Shown here one piece after another: positions 32,230 to 43,726 of a DNA stretch of 64,000 nucleotides. Origin of the DNA: Hippopus hippopus (Eukaryota; Mollusca; Bivalvia; Cardiida; Cardiidae); assembly GCA_946811185.2 (NCBI GenBank), contig OX328097.1:55643063-55707062 (forward strand), in the 5' to 3' direction. How positions within the stretch are numbered: the stretch's first letter is position 1; the number at the start of each line of letters is the position of its first letter. Both the position numbers and the translations under genes were made by a program. The notes under the pieces were generated by a model that had not been told where the DNA came from, searched no databases, and saw nothing but the letters and a program-made list of their open reading frames with translations.

Positions 32230-32457
32230 TTAACCCTGTACCACACAATCCTGACTTTTAAAGACCTTGACAAAAAAGCCTTTTGAAAATATTGTGAGAA
32301 AAGGAGAAAATGCTGGTAACCATCGTTTTCTCCTTTTCCCACAATGTTTTCTACACTTCCCAAAACAAATTTTAATCATTGAGTCACAAATATTTTTTCA
32401 TCTGCACTGCTTTCAATTTGGACTGGCTTAAAATTTTGCCATGTGGTAATGGGTTAA
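32230..32457 (+). repeat. hpM MITE
   Basis: TTAACCCTGTACCACACAATCC to ATGTGGTAATGGGTTAA, with palindrome GAGAAAAGGAGAAAATGC ... TTTTCTCCTTTTCCCAC. Nearly full length. Confidence 0.75.
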
Positions 32458-32774
32458 AGAGGAGCACAGTGTTACTTGATGAAGCACTTTGGCACTTAAA
32501 ATTTTTGACCTTTGACCCAATTTTCATATTATGCTGGTGCCCTTTTGTGACCTTCTTATAAAGACTTGACCTTCCTATAAACGGCTGGCAAATAAACTAA
32601 TGAGGAAGTGATACTTGGAAAATTCAAGTTTTTATCATGACATTATAATTAATGAATAAAACTATATGAGCTCATTGTCATCTGAAAATATTTTTTGGCA
32701 AATGACTTAAATAACATGATCTTGTGAAATCTTTACTAGACAACAAAATATAAGACTTGATGACTTTGTAGGAT
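32458..32774. other. No gene seen
   Basis: AT-rich; short repeated GACCTT words near 32505-32575, otherwise nothing recognised. Confidence 0.4.
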
Positions 32775-33072
32775 TAAGGTCCCTCCGTACTCTAGGCATA
32801 TATGGTATGGACCATTAGAGAGAAAGAATCGGATACAAGGGAATCCGGGTACAAGCCCCTAGCTCTTCTTCGAATAGACCTCCTTGGTTCTTTAATGTGC
32901 CCAGTGTAAATCACCGATACACGCGAGGCTAACTCTGGGTTCCAAACCAGTTCACCTCTAGTCGGGTGGGAAACACAAGGTGTCCCAGAAAGGTCCTGGT
33001 TAGGCCGGGTATCGAACCTCGGGCCTCATGATTGATAGTCCAGCGCTTTACCACTGCACTACCAGTTCACCC
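32775..33072 (-). repeat. tRNA-derived SINE, third type
   Basis: On the minus strand the head reads GAACTGGTAGTGCAGTGG (A-box) and GAGGTTCGATACCCGGCC (B-box), a good pol III promoter. The body, ~200 bp, is unlike the other SINEs here and ends near GCCTAGAGTACGGAGGGACC. The anticodon region does not give a convincing cloverleaf, so I do not call a tRNA gene. Confidence 0.7.
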
Positions 33073-33073
33073 T

Positions 33074-33290
33074 GAAAAATTTAAGACTTGTCCAAATTGA
33101 AAGCATTTTGGGATGACAAATCATAATTTCAGGTCTCAAATGATGACTCGTATGAGTCTTTGGTAGGGCAGAAAACATTTTTGGAAAAGGAGAAAATACT
33201 GATTGCTAGTTCTTTCTATTTCCACAATGTTTTTTGTAAAATGTTTCTTGCTAAGGGTGACATTAAAACTCTGGATTGTTTTGTCAAGGG
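33074..33290 (-). repeat. hpM MITE
   Basis: TTTAAGACTTGTCCAAATTG on the left, GGAAAAGGAGAAAATACTGATTGC centrally and GGATTGTTTTGTCAAGGG at the right. Its left end abuts the SINE head. Confidence 0.6.
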
Positions 33291-33445
33291 TTGAATACTA
33301 AGGGATAAATAATAGAATAAGGTTTAATACAAAATTTTTTGAAAATATGGTAGCAGCAGGTCAGACACTGGTTATGAAAATTTTCTCTTGGTGCCATAGT
33401 GTTTGCTACAAGACAAAAAATTGTTATCTTTCTTCAGGTAATGAA

Positions 33446-33849
33446 TTAACCTTTTACCAAACAAGCTTTTGTTTTATTGACCCAGAAGAAAAAGGTTGAC
33501 ATTTGTTGAAAACTGAGAAAATGCTGGTAACCAGCATCTACCCCTTTTCCCATAATGTTTGTTACCCTTCCACAAACAAATCCGATCATTTGATACATAT
33601 CCAGTTTGTTGTCTGCTATTTCTCTCAATTTAGGAAAGTCTAAATTTTGTCGTATGGTACAGTGCCGAGTTTTAATGACCCTGAGGAAGAAGCCCTTTCA
33701 AAACATGATAACCAGCATTTTCTCCTTTTCCCACAATGTTTTCTAGCCTTACACAAACAAATTTCAACTTTTGAGCCACTTTATGTTGTCGTCTGCAAAT
33801 GCTTTTGATTTGGACATGTTCAGAATTTTGTCGTGCTGTAAAAAGTTAA
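33446..33849 (+). repeat. Two abutting hpM MITEs
   Basis: Copy 1 is 33446-33662 (TTAACCTTTTACCAAACAAGC to CGTATGGTAC). Copy 2 is about 33663-33849 (GAGTTTTAATGACCCTGAGG to AAAAAGTTAA). Copy 2 lacks its left palindrome arm, passing from AAAACATGATAACCAGC straight into ATTTTCTCC. Confidence 0.65.
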
Positions 33850-33935
33850 TCAGAGTTTTTATACTCTGATGAGCCTTCCCCAGTGCTATCCTATAAACTC
33901 CTTCATTCCAAGAGGTCTTATTCATTCTGTCATTT

Positions 33936-34394
33936 TACCCTTTACCAAATGACAAAATCCTGGACTTGTCCAATTTGAAAGAGTGAATTTTGCACACAAA
34001 GAATTAAATGTGGCCCAAATCATGGAGTTTTTCTTTGAAAGGTTAGAAAGCTTTGTGGAAAATGGAGAAAATGCTACCCGAATTTTTTTCCTTTTCTCAC
34101 GATGTTTTCAATAGTTTTTTACTCAGAATTGTTAAGTTAAATCTGGATACTGTTTGAGAAGGGGTTCATACTCTTTACAAACCAACAAAATGTTTGATTT
34201 GTCCATATTGAAAGCATTTGCAGATACTAAATTCAGTGTGTTTGGAATTCTGGAATGTCTTTTAAAGGGGTAAAAACAGCTTTAAAATAGGAGAAAATGC
34301 TCATTACTGGCATGTCCTCTCTTATCCATGTTGATTTCAAAAACATTTCTTCTTCAGGGGCATTTTTATCATGGAATCCTTTTGCAAAGGCTAA
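33936..34394 (-). repeat. Two abutting hpM MITEs
   Basis: Copy 1 is about 33936-34166 (ACCCTTTACCAAATGAC, then GACTTGTCCAATTTGAAAG). Copy 2 is about 34166-34394 (CATACTCTTTACAAACC to TTTGCAAAGGCTAA). Both palindromes are degraded on one arm. Confidence 0.6.
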
Positions 34395-34639
34395 ATGAAT
34401 AAACCCACATTCTTTCAATTTTTTGATATGATAAAAAAGCCTTGAAATTTGAGTTGTACATAGTTCTTACATAAGTAATAACAAAGATACTTCAGGTGAC
34501 TTGGTACAAATATTCAACAATCTGAAATTTTTGTTTAAGCTTGGCTGTTCTCAAGAAATTGATGAGTTATTGTCATAGTCTTACATTGCCTGCATCATTA
34601 TACAAAAATTCGATATTTTCTGATATCTGTCATTAGCAG

Positions 34640-34860
34640 TATTTACCACACAACCTCAAGTTTCAATGAAACTTTGAAAGGGAGCTTTTGAAAACTTGTA
34701 GAAAAAGAAGAAATGCTGGCACCAAGCATTTTCTCTCTTCCCACAATATTTTCTACCCTGTAAAAGACAAATCTAATCACATGAGCCAGTTTTATTTGTC
34801 ATCTGCAATTATGCCTCCAGTTTGGAAACATTCAAAATTTTGTTATCTTCTAAAGAGTTA
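34640..34860 (+). repeat. hpM MITE
   Basis: ATTTACCACACAACCTCAAG, AAAAAGAAGAAATGCTGGC, AGCATTTTCTCTCTTCCC and CTTCTAAAGAGTTA. TTAA ends degraded. Confidence 0.6.
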
Positions 34861-35242
34861 TACTGGGCTAGTTGTCAGCTAACAAAAGGGGCACCCATAC
34901 CAGGAGCCCAGGTAGCCCTCAAAATATTTTCCGCACAATTATGCATCTTTTTGGACTATTTGGCCTTAAAAGCACCAGTGCAGCCAAGTATTACTACCTG
35001 CATTTGATGCTTTCATTTTTAGTCGCTGTTGTTACCAAGGTTATTTCTTTGAGTTCCACCCGTCACACACTTGGTACAAAATTTAATGATAACACGAAAG
35101 GAAAACTGTTTGAGAAACTTAAGTACCGGGAGCTCATTTTAATCCTCAGAGGGCTAAATAAAACCCAACAGACATTTTCAATCTAGAAGTAAGACCGTGA
35201 TAATAGCAGTTTCAGGTTACTATTGTCAAGACTTAACAAAGC

Positions 35243-35302
35243 AGACACTGTAGATCAAAGATCAGACTGCACATTTTGTGCAGCCTTATCTTGATCTACA
35301 CT
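35243..35302. repeat. GATCAGACTGCA palindromic mini-repeat
   Basis: TGTAGATCAAAGATCAGACTG and, 24 bp on, CAGCCTTATCTTGATCTACA form an inverted repeat. Related single arms occur at about 12218, 12925, 36527, 36985, 50594, 56347, 57782 and 61512, and a second two-armed copy lies at 62568-62610. A small dispersed palindrome family of its own. Confidence 0.6.
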
Positions 35303-35673
35303 GGCTGCAAAAGTAACACAAATAATAAAAGGTGGTTTAAGGGTTAACACCCCTGGAAATCTTTGAACCTTGACAGAGGATGAACTATTTTGGTACAGAA
35401 AGTAAATGTGTGGGAGGTATAATGACTCTAACCTGCCAGTAGTACAGTAATTTACAGACATCAAGACATGCACTAGATAGACTCAGTTGCTAGGAAAGAA
35501 TAAGTTTGCAAACTAGAAGAAAATTGAATAACAATTAATCTACTCTTTTGGGATGAAAAAAAAATCACTTGGTGAGCTCCAATATAGTATTTAAAAAGAA
35601 AAGGAACACACTGAAACTGCTTCCTTAACCATACAATCGCTTGTTTGAACAACCCTAATGGAGCTGGCTGGGG

Positions 35674-35785
35674 AAGGCAAAGCAAATTGCACTGTATCTG
35701 GTGGATGGCAAAGGCAAAGCAAATTGTACTGAATCTGACAGCTTGAAAAGGCAAAGCAACTTGTACTGAAACTGGTGGCTATTAC
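35674..35785 (+). repeat. Three ~38 bp tandem units
   Basis: GGCAAAGCAAATTGCACTG (35675), GGCAAAGCAAATTGTACTG (about 35713) and GGCAAAGCAACTTGTACTG (about 35751), each followed by a diverged ATCTGGTGG/ACTGGTGG. Confidence 0.75.
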
Positions 35786-36083
35786 ACTACTTCCACTTAC
35801 TAGCTTACATACTGCTGTCCTGGAAATGGGGGACAAGAGTCCAAGTGTGCACTGAATCTCTTTCTCGCTTTTCCTTCCCCCTTCCTCCAGCTGCCTCTAA
35901 TTGGAATTTACAAATGATGCCAGGAAAGGAAACTGTTGTCAAAAATTAAGCTGTTCACTATGACCCCATGAAAGTCTTTCAGCCTTGACATGGGATGAAT
36001 AATTAACTGTATAGAAATTAGATTTGTAAGACCTGTCATATAGTGGTAGCGTAGGAGGCAGAATGACACTTTCCTGCAATACA

Positions 36084-36318
36084 TTAATTCACTCTGTCCC
36101 AAACAACAAAAATTTTTACTTGCCAAAATTCAAAGCATCAAATCTGTAGACAATAAATTAAATGAGGCTAAAATGGTGAGATTTGTCTTTGAAAGGGGAG
36201 AAAACAATTCAGGAAAGGACAAAATGCTTATTACGAGCATTTTCTCATTTTCACATATTGTTTTGGAGAAGCCTTCTCTGTCAAATATGTTAAAACTGCG
36301 GATTGTATTGTAGCGTCA
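36084..36318 (-). repeat. hpM MITE
   Basis: TTAATTCACTCTGTCCCAAAC, ACTTGCCAAAATTCAAAGC, GAAAGGGGAGAAAACAATTC and a degraded palindrome (AAAATGCTTATTACGAGCATTTTC). Confidence 0.6.
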
Positions 36319-37627
36319 ACTGTCACCAAGAAAGCAAATATTTGCTGGTACCTTTAGTACTAGATGCTTTTGCTGGCAATGTTGGTACAAAAGACTGCCC
36401 ATGCTGTACACTGTGATCTTGGACATACACATGATATTTTATGTGATAGTCAGTGGCCTTCACCCCTTTACCATATTTGACAAGGGAAAAACTGGAGCAA
36501 GTGTGACTTGATTATATTCTTGAAGTTTCAAAGGGCGATGCAGTCTGATCATTGATCTTCATTGCCTGGCATCTTTAAAGCCTTGCTACAAGTAGATTCA
36601 TTCTAAAGACTGAAATTTTAGAGATTCTTTTATTTGTCTGAGAATTAATCCTTTAGGTAATCCACTCATCATTAAATTTCATCATGAAAAATGGTCATTT
36701 AGATTTCAGCTGCAAGCATTCAGTGACCCAAGGGATACAACCAGGTCATTGACTGCTTGCATCTGCACTGAAATCTTAATGACCACCTGAAGGATCATGA
36801 TCATTAATTAATGGCAAATGGATTGCCTCAAAATGCCATATAAATAAAAATATAAATGAAAAGGATATTCTTAGTGCTAACAATGCAGATTATTCTATTT
36901 CAAAGCTGTTTTTGTCAAAGTATTAGGTAAAGAATTGGGCAGTATAGACCAAAGTTCAAAGTGCACATTCTATGTAGTCTGATCTGATCTTACTGTCTGT
37001 AAATGAAATTGCCTACAAGTTCAGCATTACAAGGGCTAAGACAAAAGCGGTGATTGACAGTGTGGTTTATTGTAAAATCGTTGTACTGTATGTGTAGGTG
37101 GAACGTTTGACCTCGGCCAACACGTTTGCTTGTCTATTTATTTGACAGCTTCTCTGGGACCTGAGACAGAATTGTGGCTCGTTGTGTATAGTCGGAAGAG
37201 AAGGGCTAAAATACACTGTTTTCTCCAGATTCCTATACATTGAAGATTTTGAGTTCTATGGATATTTCATAAACAAATTTCTGGAAAATTTCTGGAACGA
37301 TGATATTTTGTGGTATTTAGAAGTTTATCTGTTGTAAATAATAATGACATAAAAGGTTGAGTGTGCCAAAAATAGCAAGTTCTTCAAAAACTTAAATACC
37401 GACAATCTAATGACATTAAATTTTGTGAAACTTCTGTCAGACATTTTCATTGGAAAAGCTAAAATGATATTTTAAGAGTAATTGTTCATTGCTTTTTGAC
37501 ATCTTTTAATTGTCATTTTATGGGTTTTAATTCCAGTAAAATACAATGTTAAGACTCAGCAACTTGATACTATTTTGCCTTGAAATTCATGCAAATAGGT
37601 TATTATGCTTTGTAGCAGACACTTTTT
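36319..37627. other. Largely unassigned stretch
   Basis: Contains the hairpin at 36692-36785 (listed) and two single arms of the GATCAGACTG repeat (about 36527 and 36985). A CpG-containing segment at about 37080-37200 is less AT-rich than its surroundings but shows no exon signal. Confidence 0.4.
36692..36785. repeat. Imperfect hairpin, ~38 bp arms, 14 bp loop
   Basis: TGGTCATTTAGATTTCAGC, then GCAAGCATTCAGTGACC (36692-36728), is complementary with few bulges to GGTCATTGACTGCTTGC, then CTGAAATCTTAATGACCA (36743-36785). Size and bulges are like a microRNA precursor, but a MITE remnant is equally possible; outer sequences (CATCATTAAATTTCATCATG and GATCATGATCATTAATTAATG) are also partly complementary, favouring the MITE reading. 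Confidence 0.55.
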
Positions 37628-39679
37628 ATACGCCCGTTGAAGACGGGACATATTATGGAATCACCCATGGCGTACGGGCGTCCGTCCAGGCGAGTGGCGT
37701 CCAGTTCTTTGTCCAGAGCATAACTTTGTCATCTCCAGTCCAATTGACTTGAAACATGGCATTTGTGTTTGTTGCAATAATACGGAGTGCAGTGCAAAAG
37801 AACCATAACTCTACCTTGTGCTGCCTTTGAGTTATTTCCCTTTGATCGTCATTTTTACAGCATTTTCTGCTTGTCCGTAGCATAACTTTGTCATCTCCAG
37901 TCCTATTGACTTGAAACTTGGCATTTGTGTTTGTTGCAATAATATGGAGTGCAGTGCGAAAGAACCATAACTCTACCTCGTGCTGTCTGAGTTATTTCCC
38001 TTTGATCGTCATTTTTACCGCATTTTCTGCTTGTCCGGAGCATAACTTTATCATCTCCAGTCCGATTGACTTGAAACATTTGCAATAATACGGAGTGCAG
38101 TGCAAAAGAACCATAATGCTACCTCATGCTATCTTAGAGTTATTTCCCTTTGATCATCATTTTTACAGCATTTTCTGCTTGTCCGGAGCATAACTTTGTC
38201 ATCTCCAGTCCGATTGACTTGAAACTTTGCATTTGTGTTTGTTGCAATAATATGCAGTGCAGTGCACAAGAACCATAACTCTTCCTAGCATGAATTTTGA
38301 GTTATTCCCCCTTTGATCTTCATTTTTATAGCATTTCTTGCTTGTCCGGAGCATAACTTTGTCATCTTAAGTAGGAATGACTTGAAATATGGTATGCTTA
38401 TTTGTTGCAATATTTGAAAGTGCAGTGCGCAAGAATTGTAACTCTACCTCGTGCTGAGTTATTTCCCTTTGATAGTCATTTTTACAGCATTTAGTGCTTG
38501 TCTGGAATATAAATTTGTCATCTCAAGTCAGAACGACTTCAAACTTGGTATGCATGTTTGTTGCAATATTACGGAGTACAGTGCACAAGAACAATAACTC
38601 TACCTAGCGCGGGTTTTTAGTAATTCCACTTTGATCTTCATTTTTACAGTCCAGTTCTTTGTCCGGAGCTTAACTTTGTCATCTCCTGTATGATTGACTT
38701 GAAACTTGGCATTTGTATTTGTTGCAATAATATGGAGTGCAGTGCGAAAGAACCATAACTCTACCCTGTGCTGTCTTTGAGTTATTTCCCTTTGATCGTC
38801 ATTTTTACAGCATTTTCTGCTTGTCTGGAATATAACTTTGTCATTTTTAGTCTGAACATCTTCAAATTTGGTATGCATGATTGTTGAAAAATTACGGAGT
38901 GCAGTGCACAAGAACCATAACTCTTCCTAGCACGAATTTTGAGTTATTCCCCTTAGATCTTCATTTTTATAGCATTTCTTGCTTGACCGGAGCATAACTT
39001 TGTCATCTTAAGTAGGAATGACTTGAAATATGGTATGCTTATTTGTTGCAATATTTGAAAGTGCAGTGCGCAAGAATTGTAACTCTACCTCGTGCTGAGT
39101 TATTTCCCTTTGATCATCATTTTTACAGCATTTAGTGCTTGTCCGGAATATAACTTTGTCATCTCAAGTCAGTACGACTTCAAACTTGGTATGCATGTTT
39201 GTTGCAATATTACGGAGTACAGTGTGCAAGAACAATAACTCTACCTCGCACGGATTTTGAGTAATTCCACTTTGATCTTCATTTTCACAGTATTTCTTGC
39301 TTGTCCGGAACGGAACTTTGTCACCTCAAGTCACATTGACTCGAGACTTGGTAAACATGTTTGTTGCAGTTTCGAAAAGTGCAATGCACTGGAGCCGTAA
39401 CCTTACCTAATGCCCTTTTGGAATTATTCCCTATTCATTATTTTTTTTACAGCTTTTCATGCTTCTCTAGAATAGAACTTTGTCTTTTCATGTTGGAATG
39501 ACCTGAAACTTTATATGCATGTTTCCTTAACATTAGAGGAGACATTCATGCCTACTTCAATCACTTACATGATTTCTGCTGCACTACTGTTTTCCTCTAC
39601 CTGCCCTTTACGATTATTATCCCCCCTCGACAACTGGTGGTGGGACAGGCGTATCTTGCGACAAATGGCCGCTCTTGTT
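37628..39679 (+). mobile_element. H4 Helentron-like element, ~160 bp units
   Basis: 5' palindrome ATACGCCCGTTGAAGACGGGACATAT (37628 on) follows CTTTTT. After GGGCGTCCGTCC, about eleven units of ~160 bp (TAACTTTGTC starts at 37721, 37883, 38043, 38191, 38353) carry GAGCATAACTTTGTCATCTCC, ACTTGAAACTTGGCATTTG and GAGTTATTTCCCTTTGATC. The 3' end has GGGACAGGCGTAT, inverse to the start, a weak GCG...CGC stem and CTCTTGTT. A ~160 bp unit is the size reported for the bivalve BIV160 repeat, but I cannot compare sequences. Confidence 0.75.
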
Positions 39680-40600
39680 GAAAATGTGTTGGCAGTATAA
39701 GAATTGTCTGTAATATGGAATTTCTCCTTTCACCATAATCTTTGCTCATTGATTCATGTATACACCTTTATTTCAATAATCTGTATTTTTTAAGGATGAC
39801 TTTGCAGTGAGATGTGGTAAATTTCTGTTAAAAAGTACTTTGCTAGATAGATCAAAATCTTATTATACTGCAAAGAAATTTCTCGCGATCTGATCGGATA
39901 ATATGCCCCGTACATACAAGTCATGTACACTGGCAAAATCCATGTAAAAGCAGTTTCCCTTTTGGGAGCCCCGTATACATGACTACACTTTCAACACATC
40001 GAAAATGGCGGTGTCGACCGATACGAGCCGCCCACAAGACAAACATACTGAGTAGCCTGCACCATATTATTTCTAGTTTCCCTTAATGGTTGTCATTAAA
40101 GCGGAAAGAATGGATTATTATTGAAAATAGATTAATACAGTTAGATCTACATATATTATTGTTTGTTGTCATTCTTTAACAAATACAGGGGGTTAAAACG
40201 AGCCATCCCTTCATCAGAGAAGCAAATTGAGAAGTGTCGAAACTCCTTCATTGTCACGTAAAAAGGATAACCAAATTGTTGTTTGTGGTAAATTGGTCTT
40301 TTACTTTTTCACAACAAATCATTAAAATGCATAGTTACTTACCTCAAAGTTGTTTAAATCCATGTTTAAATAAAAATATAACGAATGTCTATCACATTGA
40401 CATCATCAAGTTCATCCACCAAACTGCATGTTTTACCAAGATTTCAGAGACGTCAGTTCTTAGTGATGTCAGTTTTTATTGAATGAGGGCACTCAGAAGG
40501 GAAATTCTATGTCGTCAGCGTACTTAATGGTGAGTACATAAACAAGGAAATTTAGCTGAATACTCATTAGAACGGTAAAACTTTGCAGTATGATAAATTC
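39680..40600. other. Unassigned; ATGGCGG-type start at 40003
   Basis: At 40003 the context GAAAATGGCGGTGTCG looks like a strong start with 16 codons (MAVSTDTSRPQDKHTE) before TAG. The segment 39895-40055 is richer in CpG than its flanks. No good splice donor precedes the stop, so I do not call an exon. Repeated CCCCGTA-CATGAC words at 39906 and 39969 hint at a repeat. Confidence 0.35.
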
Positions 40601-40744
40601 GTTGTACGGTCAGGTGGCTGAGGACTTGGAAACTTGTTCACGGCTGTGGCGAATCATGTCGCCACCTTGCCTTCGGCTCGAAGCGACATGATTTGCCACA
40701 GCCGTGAATAAGTTTCCAAGTCCCCTGTCACCTGACCGTACAAC
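40601..40744. repeat. 144 bp palindrome, arms ~65 bp
   Basis: GTTGTACGGTCAGGTG opens the left arm, and CACCTGACCGTACAAC closes the right. Both arms carry GGACTTGGAAACTT, TTCACGGCTGTGGC and AATCATGTCGC, with only a few mismatches, around a loop near CACCTTGCCTTCGG. Much higher GC than its surroundings. Probably a foldback MITE or the remains of one. Transcribed, it would form a long hairpin. Confidence 0.8.
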
Positions 40745-40912
40745 TAATATTGTGTTCTGAAATGAAACAGTGACTTGGAAAAGAAAGTTGTGTCAGCATT
40801 GGTGTGAGAAAGCCAGGGACCACATGCGTAGGTGCACTGACTGCCATGATATGACCTAAGCTGTTAAAACGGCGTTAATCCATATTCAGTCAATCAATCA
40901 ATCAACAAAGTT
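40745..40912 (+). repeat. SINE 3' part, 5' truncated
   Basis: GTGACTTGGAAAAGAAAGTTG, GAAAGCCAGGGACCACATGC, GATATGACCTAAGCTG and CAATCAATCAATCAAC match the 3' two thirds of the SINE at 9415-9684. The tRNA-like head is absent; truncation coincides with the palindrome just upstream. Confidence 0.65.
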
Positions 40913-41138
40913 AAGGTGGACTCTTTCTAGTTCTTTTGTTTTGGTAAAACCCCATAATATTATTATGTTTTTGCTTCCATAGGTCAATATCGATCCCACA
41001 AAAGCATCAAACAGTTGTAAAGATATTTTTGGATTTACTTTCTATTTAAATACATTATTGATCAAGATATATATAGCTTTTAAGAAACCTACCAATCAAA
41101 TATTGGTTGTTCAAATGTGCTTTTATTTTACCCTTTTT

Positions 41139-42928
41139 AGCTCACCAGAGCACGAAGTGCTCATGGTGAGCTATTGTGAACGTGCTGTGTCCGACGTCCG
41201 TCGTGCGTCGTCAACTTTTACCTTGTGTACACTCTAGAGGCCACATTTTCAGTCCGATACTTGTGAAACTTGGTCAGAATGTTTGTCTTGATGATATCTC
41301 GGATGAGTTCGAAAATGGGCCATGTTGGGTCAAAAACTAGGTCACTAGGTCAAATCTTAGAAAAACCTTGTGTACGCTCTAGAGGCTACATTTTCAGTCC
41401 ATTACCCATGAAAGTTGGTCAGAATGTTTGTCTTGATGATATCTCGGACGAGTTCGAAAATGGGCCATGTCGGGTCAAAAACTAGGTCACTAGGTCAAAT
41501 CTTAGAAAAACCTTGTGTATGCTCTAGAGGCCACATTTTCTGTCCAATACTCCTGAAAGTTGCTCAGAATGTTTGTCTTGATAATATCTCGGACGAGTTC
41601 GGAAATGGGCCATGTTGGGTCAAAAACTAGGTCACCATGTCAAATCTTAGAAAAACTGTGTACGCTCTAGGGGCCATATTTTCAGTCCAATACCCCTGAA
41701 AGTTGGTCAGAATGTTTGTCTTGATGATATCTCGGACAAGTTTGAAAATGGGCCATGTAGGGTCAAAAACTAGGTCACCAGGTCAAATCTTAGAAAAACC
41801 TTGTGTACACTCTAGAGGCCACATTTTCAGTCCAAAACTCTTGAAAGTTGGTCAGAATATTTGTCTTGATTATATCTTGGATGTCTTTGAAAATGGGTCA
41901 TGTTTGGTCAAAATCTGGGTCACTAGGTCAAATCTTAGAAAAACCTTGTTTACACCCTAGAGGCCACATTTTCAATCCTATACTCATGAAACTTGGTCAG
42001 AATGTTTGTCTTGATAATATCGCAGATGAGTTCGAAAGTGGGCCATGTGGGGTCAAAAACTAGGTCACTATGTCTAATCTTTGAAAAACCTTGTGTATGC
42101 TCCAGAAGCCACATTTTCAGTCCAATGCTCTTTAAAGTTGGTCAGAATGTTTGTCATGATAATAGCTTGGATGAGTTTGAAAATGGGTCATGTCAGGTCA
42201 AAAACTAGGTCACCAGGTCAAATCTTAGAAAAACCTTATGTAAGCTCTAGAGGCCACATTTTCAGTCCAACAATCTTGAAATTTGGTCAGAATGTTTGTC
42301 TTGATAATTTCTTAGACTAGTATGAAAAGGGGTCATGTTGGATAAAAAACTAGGTCACAAGGTTAAATCTCGGAAAAACCTTTTGTACTATAATTACAGT
42401 CTTATATTCTTTAAACTTTTGTTAGAATGTTTGTCTTGATGATATCTTGCATTAGTTTGAAAATTGGTCACGTGGAATAAAAACTAGGTCATCAAGTTTC
42501 ATCCTTGAAAAACCATGTGTACGCTCTAGAGGCCACATTTTCAATCCAATAATCTTGAAATTTGCTTTGAATGTTTGTCTTGATAACACTTAGACTAGTA
42601 TGAATATGGGTCATGTTGGATAAAAAACTAAGTCACTAGGTCAGATCTCGGAAAAAGCTTTTATACACCCTACAGGCCACATTTTCTCTCAAATACTCAT
42701 GAAAGTTTGTCGGAATGTATGTCTGGATAATTTCTACATGTCAAGTCGGCCGCTGAGACAAATTCTAGAAAAAGCTTATGTGCACTCTAGAGGCCATATT
42801 TGTAAGCCCAGTACTAACGAGTGTTTGTCAGAGTGTTTGTCTTAATATCTCTGAAGAGATTGGAAATGGGTCATGTTTGATCAAAAGGCTCAGGTGAGCG
42901 ACTTCAGGGCCATCATGGCCCTCTTGTT
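41139..42928 (+). mobile_element. H1 Helentron-like element, ~12 tandem units
   Basis: 5' palindrome AGCTCACCAGAGCACGAAGTG after CCCTTTTT, CGTCCGTCGTGCG, then ~145 bp units from about 41220, well conserved at the start and degenerating toward the 3' end. The 3' end is GGCTCAGGTGAGCGA, GGGCCATCATGGCCC, CTCTTGTT. The homogeneous 5' units against worn 3' units suggest that array growth or gene conversion acts mainly near the 5' side. Confidence 0.75.
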
Positions 42929-42971
42929 CTTGAAAACTAATGACCATTATCATCTGTGAATAATAATATAA

Positions 42972-43666
42972 CAGGGATATGCCTGTCAGACTAAAGCTAT
43001 GAAAGAAACATCCCATATAGATCTTTTTAATTAGATTTTTTAAAAAATTATGCGATAATTGTTGTCAGTGCTATATAAGTTTATAGAAAGGGATACACCC
43101 TAGCTCAAGAACTGCACTGAGGTGAAAATAGAGTCATCCCCCCAGTCTGCTACAAAGTTCTAACATATTCTTGTAACTCTAAGATCTGTCATAGCCAATG
43201 ACACATACATAAAGTTAGGGGATCAGAAAGATTTAACTTTGTAAAATTCTGTTACAATGTTTAATCTTGCTTATCCTTCAAATACAAAGAAGTGCAGCAA
43301 TCTCCTCCTTACATAACCAATTACATTGAGAATCATTTTGTTGCCCTTCAACTTCGTTTTTGGTAGCATTTTTCGATCGAAAACTCTGTCTGCAAACTTG
43401 CGACACGAAAAATGCTTTATGGAACAAAACCAAGTGCTTGTCTGAACATATTAAGAGAACGTAATGCAGTCTAGATTTTAGTGTCTACACCATATGGATT
43501 TAAAAATACGCGTACATCAGTCTGAATGATTTATGTCCCTTTGTTGACTATGGAAAACAAAAGTGAAAACTTGTTTCATGTAATCACTGATCCTTTACTT
43601 TGGATGCGATTTGTCTCGCATTTAAAGATTTTTAATGAGATTTCTCGCAGCATTGGCATATCCCTG
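42972..43666. mobile_element. Non-autonomous hAT-like element, 695 bp
   Basis: CAGGGATATGCC at the left end and its exact complement GGCATATCCCTG at the right end. ATATAA flanks both sides (42966-42971 and 43667-43672), a 6 bp candidate duplication; hAT elements usually make 8 bp. The interior has no transposase, and the open frames in it are short. It lies 44 bp after the end of the H1 element. Confidence 0.65.
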
Positions 43667-43726
43667 ATATAATGACACAAATATCTCTTATAATTAAACC
43701 AGTTACCGGTATGTTCATTTTGCAGA

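Larger units (their letters stand above)
34861..36083. other. Largely unassigned; two small repeats inside
   Basis: No exon with convincing splice borders. Frames of about 100 codons near 34872 (+) and 93 codons near 35473-35754 (-) lack any recognisable motif, and the second coincides with a tandem repeat. Listed separately inside: the palindrome at 35243 and the ~38 bp repeat at 35674. Confidence 0.4.

Noticed and set aside
32990..33072. tRNA gene on the minus strand
   Set aside because: Good A- and B-boxes, but stems do not pair convincingly and ~200 bp of SINE body follow.
34872..35186. 104-codon plus-strand frame
   Set aside because: No recognisable domain, overlaps another open frame, and no splice or conservation evidence.
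40003..40053. Start codon with ATGGCGG context as a first exon
   Set aside because: Only 16 codons before TAG and no convincing donor before it.
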